Positions 1 through 11,589 of a stretch of DNA of 64,000 nt are shown piece by piece (the first letter of the stretch is position 1; every line of letters begins with the position of its first letter). Location: contig OY282606.1 in the NCBI GenBank assembly GCA_958298945.1, positions 93,999,696-94,063,695 on the forward strand, in the 5' to 3' direction. This stretch comes from Atherix ibis (lineage: Eukaryota; Arthropoda; Insecta; Diptera; Athericidae). Below the pieces are notes generated by a model. The model saw nothing but the letters and a program-made list of their open reading frames with translations. It did no database searches and was not told the origin of the DNA. Both the position numbers and the translations under genes were made by a program.

Positions 1-95
1 TGGGGATTATGTTGAAGGGGACAAAATAGATATTCATGAATAAATAAATAATTTTTGAAAAAACACAAAATTCGCGATATTTATTTTTGAATAAA
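1..95 (+). mobile_element. 3' end of a family A mariner (fragment)
   Basis: The first 40 bases encode the transposase C-terminus (GDYVEGDKIDIHE, then stop). They are followed by the A/T-rich tail and an AAAATTCGCGATA block also seen at the right ends of the family A copies near 31.6 and 34.8 kb. The last part of the inverted repeat is degraded. The rest of the element lies before the window. Confidence 0.8.
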
Positions 96-104
96 TATTG
101 TAGA

Positions 105-430
105 GGATGGGCCAAAGTAAACTTTCCTGTGGAACACCAGCGAATATCGGAGAGATATTCAATAGTTTCTTAATGTTTTTTACTTGGAAAACTTGGTTGT
201 AAGGAAATAAGTTAAGGACTAGGACACAGGTGGAAGGAGGGACTCTCGGGAGTTAGTATAGTGAGTCCGGATGCCAGAATCTATCACAAGCTTGACATAA
301 GACAATAAACACACTGGGACAGTACCATTTTCTATCTAAAGAGGATGCAATTAAATCGACAACTTGATGACACTACTGGAGAAACGGAAACCGAATTGGT
401 GGTTGGAAATTAACAGTAAGGATTCGAGTA
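105..430 (-). pseudogene. Jockey-like LINE reverse transcriptase fragment
   Basis: Read on the minus strand, with several frame changes, this gives pieces of a non-LTR reverse transcriptase: a block HQVVDLIASSL, a block ACDRFWHPDSLY and the diagnostic ISPIFAGVPQESLLWPILYN, which corresponds to the AGVPQGSxLGPxLYN motif. It belongs to the same family as the fragments at 2.4-4.3, 29.9-31.8 and 33.8-37.2 kb. Stops and frameshifts show it is dead. Confidence 0.75.
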
Positions 431-1716
431 GGACATGACACTAGCGTAGACCTTTTTTAAAAAAAATTTGAAAGCATCAGAAGGACAGTGGCGTATTGGT
501 CTGTAAGAAATGGGGCAGTTTTTTGAAATGTGTGGCTTATGAATAATTTTTTAGATGGCGAATTTTCAGAGAATTCTAAAGGTGGAGTTTTATAATATAG
601 TAAGGAAGACTATTACGCTTCTAGAAAGTTATTGGAGTTTATTGGAGGTGAAATAGATAAAAACGTTCGTTTTTAAGAAGGAATTTCCTTCGTTTTTACG
701 AAGGAATTTCATTAAATTGATAACTTCGGAAGACGTGGTTGCCTTTTGGTGAAGACTCATGGGTAAAGGAATGGGAAAGTTCTATCTAGATTTTAGTAAA
801 AAAATATTTATATCTATTTAGTATGACTTCATGTAGAGTGAATGTTTTTGCAAGAAGTTCATTCAGTAAATGCATTTGCTTTATTTTTGTTTGCTTAGGG
901 CTAACATCCGTCAGTTTTTCATAAAAGGTGCGTTGTATTTTTTAAAAAGATAAAATTTCTATTGTAGCTGTTATCTCTCCTTTTTGTGAAATAAAAATAA
1001 TTGAGTATCACTAATGATTACTTTCAAACACATAATCGCATACTAATATCACCTTTACAAAACTAATCTAAAAAATTTAATTAAAAAAGAAAATTTAAGT
1101 ATCTAATTTGATACTAAGCAGATAGATACTTTTTTCGTCAATATGTCCTCAGAATAATAATAAAACGCAACTTTTTTAAGAAGTTTTTCTCTTAAAGTAG
1201 TAAGAACTTATTATCTATTATTTCATTTTTCTTGATAATCCGCTTACAAGAAAAATAGCAAAAATAAATGATGAAAACCACTTTGACATTAAATCCTAAT
1301 TGGGTCTTATAGAAATACGAGTAACTGTGCACATTATAGCTTGAGAAAAGATGGTACAAATCCCAAAAATACGACGAAGTGGATAAGTAGTATTTCTCTA
1401 AACGTTATGTCACATTTTTTTGGAAGGTTCTCATATTGAAAAAAAAAACAATTTAAGCTTGAAATAAATTATTCAACTGGAAACAAATATTAATGAAGAC
1501 TAAATTTTGCTAAAATAAATTCAAATAATAAACTGATAGCAACATTGAAATGTGAAAATTATTTACTATAAATGAAACTTGAGAAATTTATAATTCAAAT
1601 GAGGTGGTTAAATAATTATTGGATTCGGTTATTATAAATATAATAAATATTTTGATCATGCAAATTTTTAATCACCTTTGGTATTAAATGTGACAATTAT
1701 GTGCTCACCTCTAAAC
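431..1716. other. AT-rich stretch, no gene seen
   Basis: No ORF, RNA gene or transposase motif could be recognised. A short local duplication of a TTCGTTTTTA(C)GAAGGAATTTC motif sits near 665-712. Confidence 0.5.
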
Positions 1717-1975
1717 TGAAATTCGGTCAGACTGTCGGGGTGAGATTCTTTTAGTCATTTTGTTCCACTTCCAATTAGAAAAATATCTGAAAAAAATTTC
1801 AAATGAAAGCAAATCCATTCAACGACCTTGAAATTTTTTTTCAAAACGAAACTCACTCGGTGCACGTGCACCGAGATTGAGGCTCGGTCGAACAGTCAGG
1901 ACGACATTTATTTTGTTGGTTGATAAAAGGCTCTTCCAATCAGAAAATGATCAATTCAAAATTATATATCATGAC
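1717..1975. repeat. Two diverged copies of a dispersed ~110 bp repeat
   Basis: Two related blocks follow one another: a CGGTCAGACTGTCGGG...CTTCCAATTAGAAAA block at about 1722-1785 and a CGGTCGAACAGTCAGGACGA...CTTCCAATCAGAAAA block at about 1883-1950. Similar sequence recurs near 6245-6350 and 6525-6565. No coding capacity or terminal repeats were seen; a SINE or MITE remnant is possible. Confidence 0.5.
1856..1875. repeat. Perfect 20-bp palindrome centred on CACGTG
   Basis: CTCGGTGCACGTGCACCGAG reads the same on both strands. The centre is the E-box hexamer CACGTG. It lies between the two dispersed repeat copies. Confidence 0.85.
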
Positions 1976-1984
1976 CCATAGTAG

Positions 1985-2040
1985 TGTGGGATTTTAAACC
2001 ACTAAAACCACCTTGCTTGACCAAGAATGACCATCTAGTC
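1985..2040 (-). mobile_element. Short 3'-tail piece of an R1-like LINE
   Basis: The stretch AGTGTGGGATTTTAAACC followed by ACTAAAACCACCTTGCTTG closely resembles the 3' untranslated end of the R1-like element at about 43,898-43,940 (AAGTGTGGGACTTTAACCC then ACTAAAACCACCTTACTTG). No coding part is attached. Confidence 0.5.
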
Positions 2041-2379
2041 TTAAAACTACAATAATAGGTAATTTTTATGTTAATGTTAGGCTAGTTTTTTTTAGCCTTA
2101 TCCTTTAGTTATTTTCGGAGTTTTTTTTTAAATATTACCTAAAAAGGTATTATGCCTTTGATGTGTGAGAGTTTGATAGTCGGAACATTTACATGCTGTC
2201 GAAGATCTTGTTAGTGACTTTGTGAAATCGTCTTCTAGATGCGTTCTGAAAATTTCTTAAAATGAAATATATTTTTTTATTTTAAATTTGACAATTTCTA
2301 TTAAAAATATAAAAACCTTTTTTTATCTGCAACTACAATTGCATTGTAATAAGCAGATTTACATAACCTTTTAATCTAC
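2041..2379. other. AT-rich stretch, no gene seen
   Basis: Nothing recognisable on either strand. Confidence 0.4.
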
Positions 2380-4260
2380 AATCTTGTGCATCATGAAGTG
2401 GGGGAAACACCCATTGGCGTTTCTCCAATTAACGGAATTTAGATTCGTCTAGAAAATCTCTAGGCCATTATCTCTTAAGTCACCGATGAGTGTTTCCGGG
2501 GAAGGTAATTCTCTCACAAGTGGATTATGATGATAGGATAAACGGTAGTGAAATTTCTGATAGCGAGAAATGCATAGGTCCTAAACAAAGGGAACATTTA
2601 GGTCACGATGTATTAAGTTGTTACGAACACAAAAGGAGGCATCAACAATTTTACGAAGCATCTTGGATTGGAACGTTTTGTTGATGTTTTCAATTCCATA
2701 TGTCCAAATAGGTTTTGAAGTCGTCCTGTCGATTAATAGTTTGTTCTTTAGTGTCAGTTTCATTAGGTTGTCCATTAGTCTAAGAACTTAGCGGTAACGT
2801 CTAGTGGCTTCAAATATTTTTTGTTTAGTATGTGGGTTGTACAGGTATAGTGTCAAAAAACATACTTTCTCATATTGTGGAATCATGTTGCCATTAATGT
2901 ATAAAGGGGTAGGTTTCCCTTGACAAAGTGTGAAAGTAACGTGAGCACTTTTCTGTTCATTTAATGTCACTCTTCATCTCTTAAGACAGGATTGAAGGTT
3001 GTGGATAGCAATGATAGTATTAGGATCAGATGGGATGTCATGAGTTTAAATATTGTATAAAATGGGACCAAGGATACTGCCTTGTGGGACTCCGGCTAGA
3101 ATAGGATATATTTCCGAGAATTCTGAGTTAATTGCAGCTTGGAAGTGACATTGAGAGAGATATAAATTTAGATAAGGTAGTATGTTGAAGAAAGAAAGGT
3201 AGTCTTGAGTTTCCGGAGGAGTCCAGAATGCCACGCACGACCAAAAGCTTGGGAAAAATCCTAAAATACTCTTTCCTCTTAAGACAAGATGCAATGTTAT
3301 CAGTTACGCGATGGCATTGCTGGATTTTGGAGTGTTCAGATCGGAAGTCAAATTGGTGATCAGGAATAATTTTTTCATTAACTAGGAATGGGTAGAGTCG
3401 TTTTAATAGGAGTTTCTCAAAAATCTTATCAAGGATTGGTAAGAGGCTAATAGGTCTATAGGAGGAAGGAGAATTAATGGGTTTATTTGGTTAAGGAATC
3501 ATTTTAATGACACAACATTTTCAGAGTAAGGGAAAATAGCGTGTGCGCAGGATACTATTAAAAATATATGTGATTAAAAGGAAAGCTTTTCGGGAAATTT
3601 GTTTCAGAATAGGAGCTGTTATTAGATCATAACCAGGAGCTTTTTTATTGAGGAGACGCAGAATTGTAGTTTTAATTTTTGAGGGCTTCAAATTTTTGGG
3701 AGGAAGACTCATGGGGACTGGAAATATTTGTTCTTCGATAATTTTGTTAGTATACGATTTATCTTGTTTAGCAAATACTACAGCTTTTTCTTTGTTTGTT
3801 TTTGTCCAGTTACCGTCATTTTGTTTCAGTGGGTATGATGTTTTTTTATATGAGAATATTCGTCTAGTGGCTTCCCATAAAGAAATATTGGCTATGATCA
3901 GAGTTTTAATCGGAAAGAGTTTCAATACTATAATTTATGGTAATTGAACTAGAAGTTGTACAGTATGTTGTATTAACGGTTGGGAGGGGGGGAATGTTGT
4001 AAGCTATATGGTATGATGTATGGGATAGAGCTTATTGAAGAATCTTTCCTCAAAAGTTTGTAACGCAGTAACCCAATTGAGGGTGTTTAGCATTATAATC
4101 ACTACCCGTGAGGAATGAGGCTCCAAAAGAGTGTAGGAAAGATAAAAAAAACTCTGAATCAGTTATGGTTTTCTTGGGAGGATCGTTGCTTTCTGAACAC
4201 ATTTCTTCTCTAGGATTTTCTGCATCTCCTGTCCTCCTTAAAAAATGAGCTAATTTAGTC
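2380..4260 (-). pseudogene. Jockey-like LINE ORF2 (endonuclease plus reverse transcriptase), decayed
   Basis: On the minus strand the order of a non-LTR ORF2 is preserved. Near 4,080-4,130 is the endonuclease block (GSDYNAKHPQLG, from the family GGDxNAKHxxWG motif). From 3,950 to 3,520 comes the linker and start of the reverse transcriptase (KAPGYDLITAPILK, then SYRPISLLPILDKIFEKLLL at about 3,400-3,470). At 3,046-3,110 is AGVPQGSILGPILYN, and at 2,500-2,990 the thumb region with VNEQK- and WTYGI-like blocks. Many stops and frameshifts separate these. ORF1 is not seen. The family would copy itself by target-primed reverse transcription when intact. Confidence 0.85.
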
Positions 4261-4722
4261 TGTTTGCTCGGCCTTCACAAGGTCGTTTGAATTTTTGGCT
4301 TTTTCAAAATGCAAGGCTCTTCAGTGAAGAAAAATTTATTAAGAAAATGTTAATATTTCTATAAATTTTTTGAAGGGGGGAGTGTGAACTTCACAATTAT
4401 TCAGAGGATATATGGTATATCCTCCTTTCTAAGACATTTACGCAAGATACATACTAAATAATGTGCACTAATTCAATTTTTAAAGGAACCTCACTGTAAG
4501 ATAATTTCTTCGAATTTTACGTTATTTTGGGTGTGTAATTTATATATAAATAAATTTATAATAATTTTTTTGTTATGCGAGGTTTTTTGCAATTTCATTT
4601 AGAAAGAATATAATACCGACGACAACGACAATAACAAATTAAGCATAAAATTTAAGTAATTTTATATTTCATATAACATTTATAAAATCGTAGCAGTAGT
4701 ATTTCATTTATTGAATATTTAA
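4261..4722. other. AT-rich stretch, no gene seen
   Basis: No feature recognised between the LINE and the family B mariner. Confidence 0.4.
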
Positions 4723-4776
4723 GGTGGCTTGATCAAAAAGTTACCGGAATTTATTCAGAAAATTATAAATACAAGT

Positions 4777-5851
4777 TTATTCATCTAAATCTATATTGTC
4801 CCCTTCAAAGTAATCCCCATCGACTTTAACATACTTATGCCAGCGCTTGATCCAATCCTCGAAACATTTTTTATATTCGGTTTTCGGTATGTCCATCAGT
4901 GCTTCCTGCGATGTTTCCATTACTTCCTCTCGGCTGTTGAAACGCGTTCCCCGTAATGGTTTTTTAACTCGATTGAACAGAAAGGAGTTACAGGGAGCCA
5001 AATCAGGTGAATTCGGTGGTTGTTGGATGGTATTTGTTGCATTTTTCGTCAAAAAATTACGAATAATTATGGCACTGTGCGACGGTGCGTTATCATGGTG
5101 CTAAATCCACGAGTTTTCTGCCCACAATTCTAGTCTCTTTCGGCGAATTGCTTCACACAAACGTCTTATAACGCCCAAATAATACTCTTTGTTTACTATC
5201 CGGCCTTCTGGCAAAAATTCATGATGCACTTCACCGTTGTATTCCATGAAAATCGTTAGCATTGCCTTCTTTTTTTAATTGAAAACGACGTGGTTTTATT
5301 GGTCTCGGCTCATTTGGTGAACGCTATTCACTTGCCTGATGTCTGGATTGCGTGTCATACTCATAAGCCAACGTCTCGTCTCCAGTAATGATACTTTTGA
5401 TGAATGTGGGATCGGATTCAGCCTCGCAAATCATATCTTTTGCGACGTCAACACGGTCTCTTTTTTGCATGAAATTGAGGTCTTTTGGCACCAACTTTGC
5501 TGCTACACGACGGAAACCCAAATCATTAACCAAAATGTCTTGGACGGATCCATAGGCAATGTTCAAGTCCTCCGCTATCTCTCTGATGGTTAATTTGCGG
5601 TTATTGACCAACATTTTTTTTACTTTATCAATGTTTTCGTCGGTTTTCGATGTCGATGGTCTGCCACTGCGCTCATCATCTTCGATTGACTCACGACCAC
5701 TTTTGAACCCCTCGTGCCACTGGTAAACGACTGTTTTCTTTAGAGACTCGTTGCCGAAACACTTTTCCAACATTTCCAACGTTCGCGTACCATTAAATCC
5801 GTTTTTTACGCAAAATTTAATACAAGTTCGTTATTGAAAATTTAAATCCAT
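4777..5851 (-). pseudogene. Mariner family B transposase, broken
   Basis: Cut-and-paste transposase of the DD34D type. From the N-terminus: the helix-turn-helix region (YQWHEGFKSGRESIEDDERS, GRPSTS), the second HTH (REIAEDLNIAYGSVQDIL), then the catalytic core with ITGDE (first Asp), HHDNAPSH (second Asp) and SPDLAPCN. In the third motif the usual APxD has become APCN, so the third catalytic Asp is Asn. There is a stop six codons after the start, a frameshift near 5,320 and a stop just before HHDN. It ends YFEGDNIDLDE. Clearly non-functional. Confidence 0.9.
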
Positions 5852-5991
5852 TTCTAAAATTGTAAAAAAATCGCCAATACATACAGAGATAGATGTACTC
5901 TTGGTTATGTAACTGTTGCAAATCTCAAGCTATAACTCTAAGATTTAGAGGGAATGTACCAACTTAACAAAAAAAACAGAACTCAAAACGA

Positions 5992-6020
5992 AACGATGGG
6001 AGCGCCACACTCCCATCGTT
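5992..6020. repeat. Perfect 11-bp-arm hairpin inside mariner B end
   Basis: Arms AACGATGGGAG (5,992-6,002) and CTCCCATCGTT (6,010-6,020) are exact complements around the 7-nt loop CGCCACA. It lies about 10-20 bp inside the right inverted repeat. Confidence 0.85.
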
Positions 6021-6242
6021 CCGGGAACTTTTTGATCAGCGAAATTGTTTAATTTTTGCCTGCAATACTCCTATGAGTATTTTCTCAATTGTCATATCGT
6101 GTTAGAGTGAAACCGACATGATACCGTGTTGCAGGAGAGTTACCTGTATACTGTCTTGATCTCCTATAATTCCGAATTAGCTCCTTCTTGTTTTATTCTT
6201 TCTATAAAACAAAACGTACTCGGCACAATAGCTTACTACTAC

Positions 6243-6565
6243 TAAGTTAAGACTAGGTTAGCCTGTTAGGATGAAATTTTGTTAATGAACACCTCCAATT
6301 AGAAAATTATCATTTGAACATTTTAAATATAAGCAAATTCACCTGGTTATTGCTAAGCATTTTTTTCTAGACTGCTAATCTGTATTTGATAGCAAGTTGA
6401 ATTAGAATCATTGTCAATTTTTACTACTATTTGATATTGAATTTCAAGAGAGAAATGTATATAAAAAGTCAAAATTTCAAGAGAGAAATGTATATAAAAA
6501 GTTTATGATTATTTATAAGCTGAGTCGGACACATAATAAAAATCTTCCAATGAAACGAACATAAT
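6243..6565. repeat. Further copies of the dispersed ~110 bp repeat
   Basis: The first block has TAGGTTAGCCTGTTAGGATG then CCTCCAATTAGAAAAT and AAGCAAATTCACC; the second has GCTGAGTCGGACACA then CTTCCAATGAAACG. Both align in order with the blocks at 1,717-1,975. Confidence 0.4.
6441..6503. repeat. 34-bp tandem duplication (about 2 copies)
   Basis: The stretch ATTTCAAGAGAGAAATGTAT followed by ATAAAAAGT occurs twice in a row without change, separated by CAAA. Confidence 0.8.
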
Positions 6566-7763
6566 TAAAATCATGTTCAAATCGTTGACAGAGAAAAAGA
6601 CAATAACAAATAAAGATTAGTTCGGTGTTAAAATATCACATATCACATGTCAGACGTTATATGAATGTGGTAACGGCGAAACATGCAATATCATAGCGAG
6701 TAGGAGGACATAGCATTATTGTGATGGAGCAGGTGACCCCCCATAAGAATAGCATATTTGGTAGGAAAATAGTTTTCCAGTTTTCCGTACATGTATCGTA
6801 TTCCATGGTGAATAATAATAATTATTCGCACAAGCAATAGTGTTTAACAAAATCCCAAAGAATAGAAAAATTTTGAAATGTCAACGCCGAATCGTTATAG
6901 TAAAAAGCTGATGGTGATGTGGGCCTTTGTTTGTAAATTGCATAATATTAGGAAAAATATACTTTTGGGGACATTTGGGGTACCTTCTTGATATATGTAC
7001 ATGTATGCACAAGCATGAAGTGCGGTAAAAAGGGAAGTGACAGTCATCTGCCAGATGGAGCACTGATTTCATGTAGATTACGAGCATAAAATCAACTCGC
7101 ATTCATACATCACAGGATGTGCAGAAATAAATGCAAATTGGGGTTAGTAAATCCCTGATGGTATTTTTTTTCTTTTGGCCTGCGATATTTATGGCGTTCT
7201 GTTATACCTGGGGCATAAGTATAAATGTGTGCATACAAAATGTTGTTAGCTTTATGCGGGGTAGTTTACGAAGTATGCATTGTGCCACATGAGAAATTTC
7301 GATTTTTATTGATTTTTACAAGCCACTGTTAGAGTCATTTTAGTCTTTCTGAATTCATTTTTGTTTTCGCTTTTAAAATTCATATTACTTAAGAGAATTT
7401 ACAGCATAAATTTTTAAGGAATTCACAAGGAACAAATCTTCTTTATTAAAAGACTGGAATTAATCAAATTTGATCGCTTCTTTTTTTCCTCAATTTTTTC
7501 ATATATCAATTGGGTATTCTTAGGTTCAAACTTAATAATTAATTTATTACTAATTGATTGGCTGTTATCCAATTTTTGTTATGGAAAATTAAGTTAAATA
7601 AAATACGTTTAAAATTTTAATTTTATTATATTGCTTTAACCTTACTCTTGTACATTTAATAAAATTAATATTTCACAGTCTATTGGATATATTGCAAGTC
7701 TTTTTTTAAAATGCTTGTCCAATGTCCGGGTTAGTTAAGTTATCTATTTTGATAATGTAAATA

Positions 7764-9223
7764 CAGGGTGTTTTTTATGTTCCAGATCGATTTTGTTTGG
7801 CCGCCATTTTGGTTTAAATAATACTTGTCTATTAGCGTTTGACAGCCGTAGAGAGTTGTCAATAATAATTTATTATGAAGTATCTAATGCCGCAACAACG
7901 TGTTGAAATAATTAAAACAATTTATTTAAATAATTTTCTAATTGTAGATATGCAGAGAAAATTCCGTGACTTTTTTGGCGTTAATCATATTTTTTGGTCT
8001 GTTGGATTTTGACATTTGCCTATTTGGCCGCCATTTTAGTGTGGATGATATTTGTCGTGTGCCAATTTATTATGGAGCAACTAATGTTGCAAAAACGTAT
8101 TCAAATGATTAAAATATTTTAAGCAATTGTTTAATTGTGAATGCGCGGAAAAATTTACGTGACTTTTTTGGTGTTAATTATATGCCGAACAAGTCAACCA
8201 TTTAGTATATAATAAATAATTGTAAAAATATGCATACACTGATAGAAAAAGTAAAGACTGGATGATAATTAAGCCAACGTACACCTGAAAAAATTGATGC
8301 AGTGAGGCAGAGTGTTGCTGAATGTCCGAGACCCTGTCATCGATGCCATGCACAAGAATTTGGATTATATCCATCAGATTTGTTAGAAATTCTCAAATAA
8401 AGATTTGCTCTTTTAGTCGTAAGAAATTCAATTGATACAATAGCTCCAAGCAAATGACCATGAACAGTGGCGGAAATGGAGTGCTCGAGTTCGGTATGGA
8501 GTGCTCGATACAGCTCGGTATAGACGACCACCATATTTGGTAAAAAATCATTATGAGCGACGAGGCACACATTGACTTGGCTGGCTTTGTTAATAAACTA
8601 TTGGGGTACTGAAAACCCTCACCTGATACACCAAACACCACTACACCCTCGTAGAGAAACTGTTTGGTGTGGCATTTGTGCCGACGGCATCATTGGGCTA
8701 TGTTTCTTTGAGGATGTTGGAGGCAATGCTCTGGAGACTGCTATCGGGACATATTGGAAAACTTTCTCCTACCCGAATTGCATCCATAAGGCCTACAGAA
8801 CATGTGGTTCCAACAAAACTGTGCCACATCACACACAGCTCATGCTAAGATGCAAATTTTAAGAGAAATTTTTCCCAGCCGAATAATATCAAAAATTCGT
8901 TAAATCGGCAGGCCCCTACGATCCCCTGATTTGAACCATTCCAATTTCGTCGTACGGAAAATGGGGAACAAAAAAATGTACACTAACAAACCAACCACAA
9001 TCTCGATTCTTAAAGGATAATATTCGAAACGAAATTGCTGAAATAACACCAGAAATCTGCGAAAATATTATGAAAAATGTGCTTAAAAGAGCTCGTCAGA
9101 GGCGTACATTTGACCGACATCATACACCATACATAATCGTGAAGACCATATAATCAATTAATAAAATATAAATTATAAAATAATATTTCGATTAAAATTT
9201 ATTTAAAAAAAAACTTCGTCCTG
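7764..9223 (+). mobile_element. Decayed Tc1/mariner-like element (SRGGHL-type transposase)
   Basis: The left end CAGGGTGTTTTTTATG follows TA (7,762-7,763). The right end, complemented, reads CAGGACGAAGTTTTTTT and is followed by TA (9,224-9,225), so the ends are loosely inverted and flanked by TA. Inside, a transposase of the IS630/Tc1/mariner kind common in insects can be followed. The 5' part is present twice: two leader-plus-N-terminus blocks at about 7,795-7,995 and 8,019-8,185. Confidence 0.75.
7876..9152 (+). pseudogene. Transposase of the SRGGHL-type Tc1/mariner-like family, broken
   Basis: Readable pieces in order: PQQRVEIIKTIYLNN and QRKFRDFFGVN (N-terminal helix-turn-helix, 7,890-7,995), a second diverged N-terminus (8,070-8,190), and then NYWGTENPHLIHQTPLHP and VWCGICADGIIGLCFFED (catalytic core, 8,595-8,720). 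The C-terminal part is IRNEIAEITPEICENIMKN (9,020-9,080). The family normally reads NKQNYRIWGxENPHxIxExPxHP, then VWCG and GGIIGPYFFEN. Multiple stops and frameshifts are present. Confidence 0.8.
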
Positions 9224-9879
9224 TAACTAAGAAAATTATAGTTTTGATTTTATATTTGTTAATTTACCAAAGAAGTAAATTATAGTTCAAGAAAGTACGA
9301 CACTGACATTTGACACCTGTCAAACATGTATTTTATCAAAGCAATTGCGGCGCAGCCAGAGAAGAGCATTTTATCGAGCAATTCCAATATGCACTTTATA
9401 GCTTTTTGGTTAATTGTCCAAGAAAACAGTAGAAAAATAAAAGCCAATTTGTATTTTCTTCGTAGTTTCATATAAAAATGGTAACAAAAAATAATTTTAT
9501 ATGTGTGAGAAAGTTCTAGTGAAAATGCTGCAACATTGATGGCGAAAGGATATTGAGAAAATATTGAAGAGTTTGGGAATCCGAATTATATAAGAGGTCC
9601 CAGACTCGCCAAGAGCCGCATATTTTAGTAATTATTTCAGTAATAAATGTATTTAAGGTAAAATTGTGGAACAGTTCTGTCACTGAGAGTTCGGTTGAGA
9701 AATCGTTTTGTGGGAAGGCAAGTAAACTCTTCCATAAGAAAAATTTTGATTTGTTGAACAGACCGAAAAGTAAATTTCTAAAAAACTTGCTCAAAGGACG
9801 AACTCAAAAAACATGCTTGAACCAGCCAATTTGGACTATACATTCACGAAACACATAAACCAGTCAATAAGCTTCGGAA
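9224..9879. other. No gene identified
   Basis: Moderately complex sequence. It may belong to the transposase relic that follows, but I could not match it to a family. Confidence 0.35.
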
Positions 9880-10170
9880 TGGCGATTCCAAAATTAGCCA
9901 ACACCCAAAACCCCATGTCATAATCAATCTTGACTGTTTTCTTTAATAATGGTGGTTTTGTTTACTCGGAATTTCTTCCAGAGACGCAAACTTCCAACAA
10001 ACAAAATTATCTGAGCTATTCAATAGAGTGTCTTCACCGGAAGAGCTGACTTTTCTACTTTTTTTTTGTTAGCATATAAGCTTTTTTAAACAGGATTTAG
10101 CGGCAGTATTGCTTAGAGGCAAATATATTCCTTCAAATGGAGCCTATTTCAGAAGCGACCAAATAAATCC
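9880..10170 (+). pseudogene. Mariner-like transposase relic
   Basis: A short readable part, ILTVFFNNGGFVYSEFLPET then QTSNKQNYLS, matches the mariner core block VMLTVFFDxxGVVHxEFLPxGxTVNKEYYL. The flanks before and after are degraded and no terminal repeats were found. Confidence 0.65.
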
Positions 10171-11589
10171 AGATAATCAACAAATATTTGATATTTAATT
10201 AAAAAAATTCGTCTTACTTAATTGAACAGAATTTATTTAGTTTTTAATAAACTGCGACTAGAAAAAACCTTTTTTTTAAATATCATTTAGAAAAATTACT
10301 TTGTTTAAAATAAATAAATACTATCCTTACTAAGTTTTTTTTGTTCATATAAATTTCAAATATGAAAAGAGGCAAAATTTACTATACATTAAATAATAAA
10401 TATAGAAAATTCTTAACTAGTAAATAATGAAAATGATGATCACGTAAATTCGTTTCTCAAAATTTATATTGTATTTTATTAAAAAATAAATATTATATAT
10501 TAAACTGACATGAAATTTAATCAAAAAAAAAAATGTTGATTTAGATAAAAAGTATAAAGAAAAAAAAATATTGAAATTAGGATTAAGGATTCTCATAAAC
10601 AGAATATCATTAGAATACGTGAGATGAATTTTATATCCATACATGTTCTATAGAAGAAAGTTAAATACGCATACTGTGGGGAGTGTATGATATAAAAATA
10701 AGGGTAAAAAAAAATGCACAATATAAATGAAGAGATTTCTTAAGGAAGGCCTACACATATGAGAAAGGATGAAAATCTTTTAGATCGTATAATAATAGAA
10801 TCGTATAGATAAAGGGGATATTTGTCTAGTTGGTAAGAATCGGACTCTTCCTCATCCGCATTAAATGCAATGAAAGTTATTGATTTCTGGCACATACCAT
10901 GTTAAATGTTAAAGCACATTTGGAATAGCTGCTAATATTGCAAAAAGGTGAATCGTGACAAAATTTTTTTGTTGAAAAATATTTTCCATTTCAATATATA
11001 GATAGATAGCTCTGAGCTAGAAAATATTAAAATGGAATAGGAAATCGGTTTACTTATGTGCACATAAAGATTCTAAACAAGAGCTATTTAGAAATTCAAA
11101 TTCGATTATATCACCTTCAGGAAAATTCCGATACATTTGAACGTATATTTTTCCACCCCCATAATCAATACAGACACAAACTGTTTCCTTCTTCATTTCC
11201 CATATATATCCTTATAGAAAATTACACTTTTATCTCGGGTTATAGAAAATACGATTTTTGCCATTTTCATTTATATTCATCAGTACACAATCGAATTTTT
11301 GATTATACAATTTTTTTTAAAAGTTAAGTCATATTTACATATTAAGATTATATTATCATAAAACAATTTTCCTAACATATCAAAAAAAAAAAATATAATA
11401 AAAATAAAATTCCCATAAAATACTTAAAAGAATATATTTACTAATTTAAGTAGAAAATTTCAGTTCGAATTAAGGACAGAACAATTGTTAGTACTTCATT
11501 TGGGCATGGATGATCGATCAAAGAATCTACAAAGTGTACAGAAAATTAAAGAAATTGTTTTTTTTTTGGAAACAATTTTATGTTATTAA
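10171..11589. other. Long AT-rich stretch, no gene seen
   Basis: Low-complexity A/T sequence. Short ORFs here are chance products of composition. Confidence 0.5.

Larger units (their letters stand above)
4723..6045 (-). mobile_element. Mariner, family B, near full length but dead
   Basis: The ends form an inverted repeat: left GGCTTGATCAAAAAGTTACC at about 4,726, right (complement) CGCTGATCAAAAAGTTCCC ending near 6,041. Exact termini and the TA duplication are not certain. The size of about 1.3 kb fits a complete mariner. A perfect hairpin lies just inside the right end. It is related to, but distinct from, the family A copies in this window. Confidence 0.85.
6046..7763. other. Non-coding stretch with repeat fragments
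   Basis: No gene recognised. It contains dispersed repeat copies near 6,245-6,350 and 6,525-6,565 (listed separately) and a small tandem duplication at 6,441-6,503. The somewhat more GC-rich 6,650-7,260 part has no ORF of note. Confidence 0.4.

Noticed and set aside
10812..10860. tRNA-like stretch (TGTCTAGTTGGTAAGAATCG)
   Set aside because: The A-box resemblance is not followed by a GTTCRANNC B-box, and no cloverleaf with acceptor pairing can be built.
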